Source: OLB9 sp041392785 (lineage in GTDB: Bacteria; Bacteroidota; Bacteroidia; Chitinophagales; Saprospiraceae). Taken from it: DNA of 64,000 nt. Position numbers and translations under genes: made by a program. A model generated the notes under the pieces. It ran no database searches and had not been told where the DNA came from. It saw only the letters and a list, made by a program, of their open reading frames with translations. The stretch's first letter is position 1. Each line of letters starts with the position of its first letter. Below are positions 15,524 to 27,000 of this stretch, piece after piece. The stretch spans positions 248,001 to 312,000 of the forward strand of contig JAWKLK010000003.1 of assembly GCA_041392785.1 (NCBI GenBank), written 5' to 3'.

Positions 15524-16675
15524 ATGACAAATATAAAATCATACACCTTCAAAATTTTCACTGTATTTTCATTCATTTTTATACTCTCCAATTGTAAGGA
15601 TAAAAATAGTATGGTATCAGAAGCTTCTATTGAAAATACTGCACCAAATCAACTGATACTCTCTGATAGCCAACTCAAGAATGCCGCGATTGTCATAGAC
15701 TCTATGAGAATAAAGACTGTAAATAAAATTGCAAAGCTAAATGGAAATATAGAAGTTATGCCTGAACATCGCATTACAATAAGTAGTCCCATGGCAGGAA
15801 TAGTAAAACAAATAAAATGGATTCCAGGAGCCATGGTAAGCAAGGGACAAACATTGATAAGACTTGAAAATCAAGAATTTGTTGAATTACAAGAGGCATA
15901 TCTGAATGCAAAGAATGCGCTTTCTTTTTCCAAAATTGAATACGATAGGCAAATAGAACTTTCTAAAAATGATGCAAATAGCGCCAAAGTTTTGCAACAG
16001 GCAGAAGAAAAATGGAAAGCGCACTCTGTAGCCGTGAAATCGCTGTATGAGCGATTATCTATTATACAAATCGATGCGTCCAAACTAAATCAAGATAACA
16101 TTTCATCTACAATAGAAATTTGTGCACCAGCAACTGGACCAATCACAAAAGTAAATGTAAATACTGGAAAATATATAGAGCCCGGCACTTCAATCATGGA
16201 AATGATAGATCCCAAAGGATTAAAATTGGTATTGCGCGCGTTTGAAAAGGATCTACCTTTTATCCATAATGGCCAGACAATAAAGGCTCGCACCAACAGC
16301 AGTTCTAATGAAATATGTCATGGAAAAGTCGAAAGCATTGTGAAAAGTGTGGAAAACGATGGATATTCATCTATCATATGTCAGTTGGATGGATGCAAAG
16401 GTTTGGTTTCTGGGCTATATATGAATGCTGAAATAAATCTTGAAAACCACCAAACTTATGTTATTCCAAATGAAGCCATTGTCAGTTTTGAAGGAAAAAA
16501 TTATGCATTTATTTCACTCAATTCAAACACCTTCGAATTGGTAGAAATTACAATTGGAGAAAAAGAAAAGTTATATTCTGAAATCTCGAATTATCACAAT
16601 TTAGCTGGTAAGAAGATTGTTATTAATGGTGCCTATACCCTACTCATGGCCATGAAAAATGTGGCAGATGAATAG
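15524..16675 (+). CDS. Efflux adaptor lipoprotein (HlyD/CzcB family)
   Basis: This 383-aa periplasmic membrane-fusion protein has a lipobox-like LSNC at about residues 21-24, indicating a lipid anchor. A split biotinyl-lipoyl domain (PMAGIVKQIKWIPGAMVSKGQTLI near 88-111; APATGPITKVNVNTGKYI near 203) surrounds a short helical hairpin. Beta-barrel and membrane-proximal domains follow. The adaptor comes last in the gene order (pump, channel, adaptor). Confidence 0.85.
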   Translation: MTNIKSYTFKIFTVFSFIFILSNCKDKNSMVSEASIENTAPNQLILSDSQLKNAAIVIDSMRIKTVNKIAKLNGNIEVMPEHRITISSPMAGIVKQIKWIPGAMVSKGQTLIRLENQEFVELQEAYLNAKNALSFSKIEYDRQIELSKNDANSAKVLQQAEEKWKAHSVAVKSLYERLSIIQIDASKLNQDNISSTIEICAPATGPITKVNVNTGKYIEPGTSIMEMIDPKGLKLVLRAFEKDLPFIHNGQTIKARTNSSSNEICHGKVESIVKSVENDGYSSIICQLDGCKGLVSGLYMNAEINLENHQTYVIPNEAIVSFEGKNYAFISLNSNTFELVEITIGEKEKLYSEISNYHNLAGKKIVINGAYTLLMAMKNVADE

Positions 16676-16828
16676 GTAATACAAAAGATTAGCATTATTA
16701 ACCATTTCAATCACACAAAATAAAATTGTCAAGTATATAGATACATTCCTCGCTAATGACATATTTTTACAATGTTTTTAAGATCAATAAAGATACTTAA
16801 TTTAAATAATCTTTTAATATAATCAAAA

Positions 16829-17116
16829 TTGAAATATCAATTCTCGTCTACCATGTATCAACATGCTGCACCAGGAGGATGGAGATTTGTAGCTATGCCT
16901 ATTGATCTAGCAAAAGAAATTAGACAATTACATCGCAATGAAGAGCTAGGTTGGGGACGACTTAAAGTAATAGCCACTATAGGTGAAGATCAGTGGAGCA
17001 CATCCATCTGGTTTGACACCAAATCTGATACTTATTTGCTACCCATAAAATCTTCTGTTAGATTATCAAAAAACCTTTGTGATGGCGATACCGTACATGT
17101 GACTATTCACATTTGA
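16829..17116 (+). CDS. DUF1905-domain protein
   Basis: This 95-aa protein covers the whole DUF1905 beta-rich domain: GGWRFVAMP near residue 16, GRLKVIATIGEDQWSTSIW near 43, YLLPIKSSVR and a closing GDTVHVTIHI. The start is TTG. The next ATG is at codon 9 and would remove the first conserved strand, so TTG is favoured. No function is known for the domain alone. It is separated from the efflux genes by 153 bp. Confidence 0.7.
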   Translation: MKYQFSSTMYQHAAPGGWRFVAMPIDLAKEIRQLHRNEELGWGRLKVIATIGEDQWSTSIWFDTKSDTYLLPIKSSVRLSKNLCDGDTVHVTIHI

Positions 17117-17258
17117 AGATACTTGATAGTATGGATGTATATAAAGATTCAAGAAAAATTAGTCATCGAATAGTATCTGCTTTATGACAATGCTAATAAT
17201 ATATATTCAAAATTTGATTTTGTATTCGACTTAGCGTTAATACAGATTTTATTTTAGC

Positions 17259-19775
17259 TTACTTATTTCTTAATGCAAGAAGAAAATGATTTAATTCATC
17301 CACACTATAAAACAAGACTTCCCTTGGCTTACTACCTTGCGCTGGACCAACTATGCCTAATTGCTCCATCTGATCCATTATTCTACCAGCTCTGTTGTAC
17401 CCCAATTGCATTTTCCTTTGTATCAAAGATGTAGAACCTGACTGTGAAGACACGATTAATCTTGCTGCATCATCAAAATTCTCATCCAAATCAGAAACTT
17501 TTAGATCAGAGTTGCCCATCCCTTTATCATCATCACTTTGATATTCAGGCAAATAGAATGGCTCAGGATACCCTTGCTGATCAGATATGTGTTTTATCAC
17601 CGCCTCTACTTCAGGCGTATCTACAAAGGCACACTGCAATCGCACAGTCGTACTCCCAATATTCAAAAGCATATCTCCACTACCGATCAATTGGTCAGCA
17701 CCGCCACCATCAAGGATAGTTCGCGAGTCAATTTTTGAAGCCACTTTAAATGCAAGTCTCGCAGGGAAATTCGCCTTGATCACACCTGTTATGATATTTA
17801 CAGATGGCCTTTGCGTGGCAATAATCAAATGGATTCCAATCGCTCGGGCCAACTGCGCTAGCCTAGCTATCGGCAATTCAACTTCTTTGCCTGCTGTCAT
17901 AATCAAGTCACCAAACTCATCAATAACTAAAACAATATATGGTAAAAACTTATGACCATCTTTCGGACTTAGTTTGCGATCAATAAATTTTTCGTTATAC
18001 TCATTTAGATTTCTCACTCTTGCCTTTTTAAGCAAATCATATCTGGTATCCATCTCAATACAAAGTGAATTGAGAGTATTGATCACTTTACTAGTTTCTG
18101 TTATAATTGGCTCATCTTGATCAGGCAAGAATGCAAGAAAATGCTGATCCAAGTGACCATAAGGGAATAACTCCACTTTTTTAGGATCAATCAACACCAG
18201 TTTTACTTGTGATGGATGTTTCCTATACAGCAATGACATCAAAATGGTATTGATACCTACAGATTTTCCTTGCCCTGTAGCACCTGCTACAAGTAAATGC
18301 GGCATCTTTGCCAAATCCGCTACAAATACTTCGTTGCTGATAGTTTTTCCAAGCGCAATAGGCAATGCCATTTTAGTTTGTGTAAACTTCTCAGATTGCA
18401 ACACATCTTTTAAAGAAACGATCTGTTTTTGTTTATTTGGTACTTCTATACCGATGGTACCTTTGCCAGGTATCGGAGCAATGATACGAATGCCAAGAGC
18501 CGAAAGACTCAATGCAATATCATCTTCAAGATTTCTAATTTTTGATATTTTAACTCCAGGGGCAGGCACGATTTCAAACAAAGTCACTGTAGGCCCGATT
18601 GTGGCACGAATCTTTGTGATTTCTATCTTGTAGTTGAGCAATGTAGCAATGATCTGATCCTTATTTGCTTCAAGTTCAGCCCTGTCTATTTCAGTCCTTT
18701 TGTCATCATAATCCAATAAGAGATCCAACGTTGGTGTCTTATATCTAGATAAATCTGCTTTAGGATCATATGGCTCCAAGGCATCCTCAAGCTTTACAGC
18801 TTCTATTTCAGATTCTGGTGCTAGTGGAACTTGCGCCAATGTCGGTATGTCATTAAGTGACACTTGGTCAAAACCATCATTGACTATATCAAATGTATCA
18901 TCAATGTCCAATGACAGTTGTGATGAATCACTCTGTGGTGCATATGATGCTTTAGCCGGCAGATCCACTTCTAAATCTAGAAAATCTGAATCTGCCTTTG
19001 CTTCAGCGCTTGAGGCATTTGGGATGGCACTCTTTGAGGCATCTTTAAAAGATACGCTCAGGGTCTTATCAAATAAATTATCAATATCTTTGTCAATTGA
19101 GTTTTTTGCAGATTTTGGTGTGCTTGGCTTTATATCACTATCTTCAATGCCTTTAAAAAAATCAAGTGATGGCAATGACATTCCAGCAAAAGGATTATTG
19201 ATTTGAACATTTTCAAAACTTGGATTGAATCTCCATACCAAGTACAATCCTGTCACGGAAAGGAGTAAAATAAATAGGCCTATCTGTCCTATAAAATTTG
19301 ATAACCAGAAGCTTGTATTTTCTCCAAATGCACCACCCCAAGTAAACTCCGATTTTCTGAATACGGTTTCTAATGTTAATGACATAAAGGCCATTATGGC
19401 TATTGCATTCCTAGCAAAAATGAGAAATGGTTTTAATGGATTCTTTACTACCAAATCATACCCAAGCCTCGCTATCAATATGACCAAAACAATGGAAGGC
19501 AATCCAAATCCCCAATAAAAAAATGCATTGGATAATACTGCTCCTAGTCTACCTAGCCAATTTTCTACATTTAAGTCCCCTTGGATCAACATCCTCCACG
19601 AAAAATTTAATACTTTGTCTTGGTCTACTTTCCAAGTATATAGGTAGGATACAAACGCTATAGTCAAGTAAATGGCTACTAACATCAATATAAATCCAAA
19701 TATTTTGGGGATGCGCTCATCTCTCCATGAAAATTTTGAAGTGGATGGCTTCGCTTTTTGTTTCTTATTGGACAT
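17259..19775 (-). CDS. ftsK: DNA translocase FtsK/SpoIIIE
   Basis: This 838-aa protein has an N-terminal domain with four membrane segments (about residues 25-190), an acidic linker (190-380), a RecA-like motor with Walker A GATGQGKSVGIN near residue 500 and Walker B LVIDEF near 620, and a C-terminal gamma winged helix (TSLIQRKMQLGYNRAGRIMDQME) for reading KOPS-like DNA polarity. It pumps chromosome termini at the septum. The start MSNKKQK is used. The frame is open further upstream but that part lacks family similarity. Confidence 0.92.
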   Translation of the reverse strand: MSNKKQKAKPSTSKFSWRDERIPKIFGFILMLVAIYLTIAFVSYLYTWKVDQDKVLNFSWRMLIQGDLNVENWLGRLGAVLSNAFFYWGFGLPSIVLVILIARLGYDLVVKNPLKPFLIFARNAIAIMAFMSLTLETVFRKSEFTWGGAFGENTSFWLSNFIGQIGLFILLLSVTGLYLVWRFNPSFENVQINNPFAGMSLPSLDFFKGIEDSDIKPSTPKSAKNSIDKDIDNLFDKTLSVSFKDASKSAIPNASSAEAKADSDFLDLEVDLPAKASYAPQSDSSQLSLDIDDTFDIVNDGFDQVSLNDIPTLAQVPLAPESEIEAVKLEDALEPYDPKADLSRYKTPTLDLLLDYDDKRTEIDRAELEANKDQIIATLLNYKIEITKIRATIGPTVTLFEIVPAPGVKISKIRNLEDDIALSLSALGIRIIAPIPGKGTIGIEVPNKQKQIVSLKDVLQSEKFTQTKMALPIALGKTISNEVFVADLAKMPHLLVAGATGQGKSVGINTILMSLLYRKHPSQVKLVLIDPKKVELFPYGHLDQHFLAFLPDQDEPIITETSKVINTLNSLCIEMDTRYDLLKKARVRNLNEYNEKFIDRKLSPKDGHKFLPYIVLVIDEFGDLIMTAGKEVELPIARLAQLARAIGIHLIIATQRPSVNIITGVIKANFPARLAFKVASKIDSRTILDGGGADQLIGSGDMLLNIGSTTVRLQCAFVDTPEVEAVIKHISDQQGYPEPFYLPEYQSDDDKGMGNSDLKVSDLDENFDDAARLIVSSQSGSTSLIQRKMQLGYNRAGRIMDQMEQLGIVGPAQGSKPREVLFYSVDELNHFLLALRNK

Positions 19776-19928
19776 AATAACAAATAATCGGTTTTCTACA
19801 ATAAATACTCCTAGTATCAGAAATATAAAAAAGCATATAGATAGAAAACACAAGTATCAGATGAAACAGAATTCAGAAGAATATTAGTGTAAACGTCTAA
19901 CTTATATTTTTAAATATTTATGATAAGG

Positions 19929-19936
19929 CAAAGATA
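19929..19936 (-). promoter_or_regulatory. -7 promoter element, probably ftsK
   Basis: Read on the minus strand this is TATCTTTG, an exact TAnnTTTG match about 155 bp upstream of the ftsK ATG. The rest of the 19776-20137 gap is AT-rich with nothing else recognised except the divergent element at 20017. Confidence 0.45.
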
Positions 19937-20016
19937 GAAATTAGTTTACATATTATGAATATTTATAATATATTTTTTTAAATAAATTTTAAATCAGTTT
20001 TCCAATATACAATTTT

Positions 20017-20024
20017 TATATTTG
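20017..20024 (+). promoter_or_regulatory. -7 promoter element, probably for the sigma-factor gene
   Basis: TATATTTG matches TAnnTTTG. The sigma-factor ATG is about 113 bp downstream, leaving a long leader. Confidence 0.4.
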
Positions 20025-20137
20025 AAATGTCTTCATTTTCTTATAATTACAATGTAAAAGCACGTGTCGATAAAAATAAATATTTCTATGCACACCAAAA
20101 AGTGAACTTAATACATCATACCAATAGTTTATAGATC

Positions 20138-20707
20138 ATGCAAGTCACTCATCCAAATATTATTGAAGGTTGTAAAAGAGGCGATCCAAATTGCCAAAAG
20201 CAACTATATGAATTGCATAAAAACACATTATTTGGTGTGTGTATAAGGTATATTCCAAATCATGCTGATGCAGAAGATATTTTGAGCGAAGGCTTCTTTA
20301 AGATTTTATCTAAAATACATACTTTTAAGGGTGATGGAAATTTTGAAGGATGGATGCGGCGAGTTGTCGTGAATGAATGCTTGATGTTCTTAAGAAAAAG
20401 TGTGAATATGCACCTCACCTTAGAATTAAATGAGACCATTACTCACAATTTTGAAAAAGATGACGATGACGTAGAATCAGAATATCCATTCACAATTGAA
20501 GAAGTACAAGATGCTATCCAAAGGTTACCTGATGGATACAGGACAGTTTTCAACCTTTATGTCATAGATGATCTTAAACATAGAGAAATAGCAGATGTCT
20601 TACAAATCAGTATAAATACATCGAAATCGCAGCTGATTTTAGCCAAAAAAAGATTGCGAGAAATTCTAAAAAAAAAGTATAGCTTTTACGACAAATATAA
20701 AAAGTAA
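20138..20707 (+). CDS. ECF RNA polymerase sigma factor
   Basis: This 189-aa protein has sigma region 2 (RYIPNHADAEDILSEGFFKIL, about residues 35-55; GNFEGWMRRVVVNECL) and region 4 (IQRLPDGYRTVFNLYVIDDLKHREIADVLQISINTSKSQL, about 128-167). The next gene overlaps by 1 bp (TAATG), the usual place for an anti-sigma factor. It probably directs envelope or secretion-related genes. The target genes are not visible. Confidence 0.85.
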   Translation: MQVTHPNIIEGCKRGDPNCQKQLYELHKNTLFGVCIRYIPNHADAEDILSEGFFKILSKIHTFKGDGNFEGWMRRVVVNECLMFLRKSVNMHLTLELNETITHNFEKDDDDVESEYPFTIEEVQDAIQRLPDGYRTVFNLYVIDDLKHREIADVLQISINTSKSQLILAKKRLREILKKKYSFYDKYKK

Positions 20708-21024
20708 TGACCTCACATTTTAATTCCGATTTCACAAAGAAAGCAAGACAAATTGAAGCATCACCTTCAGATGCAGTTTGGTTAAAAATTGAAAATCGAC
20801 TTCTACAAGAAAGGTTAGAAAAGCATAAATCAATGCAGCGATATTTTATTGCAGCAGCTTCATTTTCGACGATACTCATTGCTGGATTTCTTATCTACTA
20901 CACTGAAATTCAAACACCAAACATTACGATTGCTCAAGAAATATCAGTTGAAAATAACTCTGATTATGGTTATTATGATCTCAAAAAGTTACACCAGCTT
21001 AGTGAAGCGTACAAAAATTTATAA
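20707..21024 (+). CDS. Single-pass membrane protein, probable anti-sigma factor
   Basis: This 105-aa protein has a cytosolic N-terminal helix region with a WLKIENRLL block (about 1-42), one membrane helix (about 48-64) and a short periplasmic tail. Coupled translation with the sigma gene supports an anti-sigma role. It lacks the zinc-binding HxxxCxxC motif, so it would be a non-canonical type. The role is inferred from position. Confidence 0.55.
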   Translation: MTSHFNSDFTKKARQIEASPSDAVWLKIENRLLQERLEKHKSMQRYFIAAASFSTILIAGFLIYYTEIQTPNITIAQEISVENNSDYGYYDLKKLHQLSEAYKNL

Positions 21025-21057
21025 AAAAAAGGGGCATTTTTTAAGTGCCCCTTTTTT
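21023..21057. terminator. Bidirectional terminator
   Basis: GGGGCA (21031-21036) and TGCCCC (21046-21051) form the stem, with eight As on the left and six Ts on the right, so it can act on both strands. It separates two convergent genes, the anti-sigma-like gene and the giant T9SS protein gene. Confidence 0.9.
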
Positions 21058-21074
21058 AAATTATACTGATTATT

Positions 21075-24000
21075 TTATTCTACAATAATCATTTTACCAC
21101 GATTCAACTGAGTACCAGACTTAATTTCGTACATGTACACACCTGTATTTGGTAAATCATTTCTGTCTATAACATAATTTTGTTGACCTGCTCCTAAATA
21201 ACTTTCCTTCTGATACACCATTCTACCATTGTTGTCATAGATAGACACTACTGTGTTTGAGGCATTTTCAGTTGTGAAGCTAAGTAGGGTTTGTGAACTC
21301 CATGGGTTCGGTATGACACTTACATTGGTGAAATCTGGGACAGTCTCTCCTACTCTCAATGTCAATTTTTGAATTTTCAAATCATCGTCAAAATAAGCTT
21401 CATTGCTGAAATCATTTGAAAGTGTTACCATTTCAGATAATTTTCCATTTGCTAAAGCTTTAAATGTGATGGAGAAAAGTTTGTCATCTTTGAGTACATA
21501 AGTAAGATTTTGGGCTGGATATGCTATCGTCAATATTCCATCTACCAATCTATAATCTTGTGCGGTAATATCTAGACTTCCTCCAGCAATATCTAACACT
21601 GCCAAATTATTAGCTATAAATTTAGATTGTAATCCTGCCCAAGAGCCTGACTGACCATTCGTGATATCAATTGTATAGATCTCACCTTTGACGATCGGCA
21701 TATCTGCAATAACCAAACTTGCATTACCTCTTGAATCCACTATATCAGTATTGCTATTACAAACTGCATTGTTGTTTAGGTCACCAATTTTCACTGCAAC
21801 AAAATTGATATTCATATCATTTGATAAATTATCAATGTTGTATAATTCAGTAAATGCTTGGGTCAATGGTTGTTCATCTGGTAAGAAATGATACCCTTTG
21901 TCAATAAATCTCCAACTCGTATTATTAGTGAAGCTGCTTTTCTCACCTAAGATAACTTTTCTCAATTCAGACAAGTCACCCACTGTGATAGCTCTATTGT
22001 TATTGATGTCAGCAGCTATTTGTGCATAAGGGCTAGTTAAAGTCTCAATCCCTAATATATGCCTTTGAATAAATACTAAGTCAAGGGTACTTACACCATT
22101 CAATATGTCATTATTCTTTGAAGCATGGATTTTGTAATCAGCTCCTTTGATTTTCTCACCAAAGGTATATTCCCCTTTATCATTAGTCAATACTTGGATT
22201 CTTTCGGTACCATCAAGGATTACCTCTACATTCGTCAGAGATATATCATTGGCATTTGTTATGCTCCCCGCAATAACAGGTTTACGCCCAGAGTCTGAAC
22301 ATGCACAATTATACGCTTCAACATCACCAATTCCCAACTTAGAAAAGTCTCCTAGGTCACTGCTCAAATCCACATATTTATGAGAATCAAAAGTGCTCTC
22401 TCCATAATTTACAGCAACAACACCATAGACGCTTAAATTTCCATCTATATTGAATGCGTCCACTGTTGACCATATCATGTCATCACAAATCGTCTCCCCA
22501 TCGCAAGTGTAGGTTCCGAAATCTATTCCACCAGAACTATTTGAACCTGATGTGCCAATAGCATAGTAAGATGTTCCATTATATATATCCCATCCCATTC
22601 CAGCATTTTGATATCTCAAAATTCTAGCTTTATGGGCAGGATTCACACCCGTAGTATGGTAAGGAATACCGAAATCATCAATCATTCCTCTTTCAGCAAG
22701 GAGCATCTCTCCGGAAGTATTGAATGCAATATCTGCCACAGGATTAGACATATAATACGTGGTTCCTCCTGTCAAAATAGGCAGGGTAAGTTCCAGTGAT
22801 TCAGTACTGGCTATAGGATTTCCAGAACCATCAAGGGATACACTCCAAATTTGATTCACACGAGTATTTGATGAAACATTATGTCTTAAATCAGCATTCC
22901 ATAAGCTATAATACAATTTGATGGTACCATCTTCATCAACTACACCTAGTCCCCAAGGTCTTTGACCAAGTGGAGCAAAACCAGATGAACCATTATCTAA
23001 ACCTGAAGAAGATGCATCTCCAAATCTCGGATCATAAACAAAAACTATAGATCCTGTGGCAGGGTCAATCTTGTAAATTTTTCCGTCTTCAAAATTAGAA
23101 GCAAATAAGAAGTTATTATAGCTATCGAAAGTCAAGTCACCCAAACCTGCTCCAGTTTTAATACTCCAAGCTTGTCCTAAAGCTCCACCCCAATTACCTG
23201 AAATGGTTTGGTTTGGCATAGAATTCGGATATAAAGCATCATATGATGTCGCTTGGCGAGTCGTTACAAAAGCTGTATTTACTGCGCCTGTAGCAGGATC
23301 TATTTTATAAATACTTCCTGATCCTCTCTGCTCATTCGGTGTTGTTCCATCTGGAAAAACTTGACTTCCGAATACTGTTGTTGCTGCAGCATAAATATAT
23401 CCGTCATTATCAATGGCAAGGGCATCAACAGTCCCTAGATTTCCAAGAGTCCATTCCACTCCAGGACCATGATAAATCTTATCTTCATATGTAGTTCCAT
23501 TAGGACCCCAATCAGTTAAATCAGCAAAATCGCAAGTATTATCATTCTTTACTATTGCCAATACATAATTTTCAGGAAATGCTTGGCTATTGTTATTGAA
23601 ATTGCCTGGCGAACATGTTGCAGCGACTGTATTACATCCCCAGAATTCAGACATCTGACTGCATAAATACTCATTATCCTGAATGTCAACAAAGGTTGAA
23701 CAGAAGCTTGTATTTCCATTTTGATCCGTTACCCACAATTCTATTACATTTTCCCCAAGATTATCACAATCAAAGGTTTTCAACACATCCTCTAAGTCTT
23801 CAGAAAAACTTAATGATACATCATAATTATCACAAGGATGCTCACTCTTATTATCAAAAAATTCTGGGCTCAACATAGCCATTGGAATTCTACCTTCATC
23901 CGTATCCATTAATACCAATGATACAGCCAATCCTTTTTTACAGACCGCAACCGGGGATTTACAATTTCTTACTTCAAAATTAAATTCCAACTCAGATTGA

Positions 24001-27000
24001 TTTCCACATCTGTCTTCTGCTGTAAACACGATATGGTAGATACCAATAGGATATGTTCCAGAAGCGGAAGATTGATTTCCACTTGCATAAAAATCACCAT
24101 CCTGTGTAATTATATAAGACCATTTAAGTTCAGAAGATGGCGTACAATCTGTTGCTGTAGCCGCTACATCTATGTATCCACCTTCACATGCAGGATCAAA
24201 AGAACATTCATAATAATCTGCTTGAGGTGCGATCACTGGTGCAGTATTATCCATCACTTTTATCTCTTGCTCATACGTCCATTTTTTTACATTTCCATAT
24301 GTATCCGTTTGACACCAATCTATAATCGTCCAAGTTCTTATGATTTTATAACAAGCGCCATTTGTGGTAAAAGGAAATACTTCATCTTCATATCTATGAC
24401 CTATCAAATCACAAGTACCCTCATCATAAGTAGGATATGCACTTGCTACAGGAAGTGATTCCGGTACCAAGCCATCATACTCACACTGTCCTAAAACGGT
24501 GTAATTGTCGGGCCAATTTATAGCAGTATCACCATCAAATGGTGTAGGATTCGTAACTGAAATTGTCTGTACACAAGTTTGTAAAACTGTAGTACCTTGG
24601 GATAAGGTTATAGTCCTAACAATTTCACCAATTCCACAAGAAGTCCTATTGTCAGAGATGTCATTAGCCACAGTTAAATTGGCAGGACAATTATCAAATA
24701 ATTCCGGTGCATTAAAATAAAAATCTGGATCGTTCTCATCAAATGTATAACTACAATCATTGATTACGATATTGTCAGGACATGTCATCGATGCCGTTAT
24801 TTTATCTTGGACTTTGACACTGACCATACACATATTGGTATTTCCTCCAGCATCTGTTACTAATAGTTGAACCATAGGGCTAGTATTGGCGTCTGCACAA
24901 CAAAATCCTACTTTGTCCAACCAATCTTCAGTCTGTCCATACCCACATGGATCATCAACTCTTCTTATCTTTACTGTGACTGCACTACATTCATCACTAC
25001 TTCCATCATCTACGGATGAGGCTGTAATTTCTGTATATCCATTTCCTTTTAGACTCACGGTATTCAACTGATCACATACAGCAAGTGGACTTGTATTATC
25101 TCTTATAGTGACAGTATAAAATTTCGTACCAATGTTTCCACATTCATCAATAGCGGTATATTCCACCTTATGTACACCTACAGGCAAGGTCAATTTACCT
25201 CCATTACCATTGATGTACCCAGTTGGTGTATCATCAGCAGTATTATAGGCATTGACGTATACTTGTTGAATTCCTTGACAATTATCCGTGATTGTCAAAG
25301 ATGGTACATTGACTACTGCATCACAACTTGTACTCTTCGTAGAAAGAGTAATATCTTGTACATCTGGAATAATAGGAGCGGTATCATCAATAATATCTAT
25401 CATCTGCATACCTACAAATAGTTCAACGGTAGAACTACACCACCACTCTACTATTTTCCATGTTCTAATTATTCTTGTTTTGCATTTTGTTGCTACAACC
25501 AATCTATCTTCATAATCTATTACGGCATTACAATACAATGTACTCAATTGTGACGTAGGATATAGCGGATAGCTTCCCAAAGTTGGAACTCCTGTTTCCG
25601 AAGGAGCAGGATAACCAAATCCTTTATCATCTGCATCAAAAATATCTGAACACTGTAAAACTACATTGGAAGGGCTAGTGACTCCAACCACTGAACTGCG
25701 ATTTAAGTAAATAGTGGAAGTACAAGGTATACTCTTATTTCCATATAAATCTTCTGCTATGTATGTTCTGGTAATTGTACCTATGTATGCTTCACAATTC
25801 GTAGGAGTATGTACTTCATTTACTAAAATAGCAACCGCAGTACAGTTATCTTCCGCTTCAGATGTTTCTATGGATGCAATGTCAGCGAGACAACTTACTG
25901 TCACATCTCGACATGTTATAGAAGGTGCTAGTTTGTCTTCTATTGTCACTGTATGCATACATCTCCACCCTGAATTTACATTTTCAATGCTATACATTAA
26001 AGTCTTTCCTACAAGTGATGCATTTACAACATCACCAAGAGGATTGCCCAAAGCACTGATTACGTTGATGTCCCAGCTAGCATCACAACCTAATAATATG
26101 TCATCACCATCTTCATATCCAGTCAAAACAAGTGTAGCAGTTAGGGTCGCTTCACAATTGTCATCAACGGATACCTGAACTGGCTTACATCCAAGATTTG
26201 CATTGGTATATTCTCTTACTGTAATATTAAAAGAACAAGTAGATTCATTTTCTGAACCATCAGTGGCTGTAAATGTAACAACTGTCGTCCCAATCCCTAA
26301 GACTGTTCCGCTTGTGATGTCCGATTCTAAATCAATATCACCAGATGGCGTACATTCATCAGTAGCTTCCGCATCATCAAATGTTATTAAACTATCACAT
26401 TGTAAAGGTCTCAATTGAATGACTAAGTCGTCAGGACATATAACTACCGGAGCAGGATCATCACTAAGAAGTACAAGTTCCAAAGTAGAAGTATTGCCAC
26501 ATCCAGCATCATCAGTAAACGTAACCAAGACGGTATCAGTCTTGGACAATGTATACGCTGTGGGATCAGCTATCGCAACACCTTTGATTGAATATTCAAA
26601 TGTGCCTGACGCAATGGTAAAGTCCTCTTCAAATTCTGTTAAATCAACAGGATTTTCCACCTCACAGATCGTATCTGTCACAGTCCCCAATATACGAGCT
26701 GGACCTGTGATCGCATTAAAAACATGTAAAGGACTAATAATGGTTGGGCATCCAGTTTGCGACACAGAAACCTGTACAGATTTTGCACCGGCAGATGTTA
26801 CCCATGATCTGAGAGGTGTTGCAGATGTGCTATCATCGAAGCCATCAAAACATGTACCTGAGCCAGTGCTATTATTGTAGGCACACCAAGCATAGGTAAA
26901 TGGGCCTGTACCGTCCACCACATTGGCGAAATAATACACCGTGGCGCCGAGGCAAACATCATCTGCTTCAACAGCAACAACACTCACAGAAGTAGGACAT

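Noticed and set aside
17444..19887. Plus-strand open frames opposite ftsK
   Set aside because: They are antisense shadows of a clear FtsK coding sequence and encode no recognisable motifs.
21688..26880. Many plus-strand frames opposite the giant T9SS gene
   Set aside because: They arise from the low stop frequency of the long minus-strand frame, with low-complexity products and no start context.
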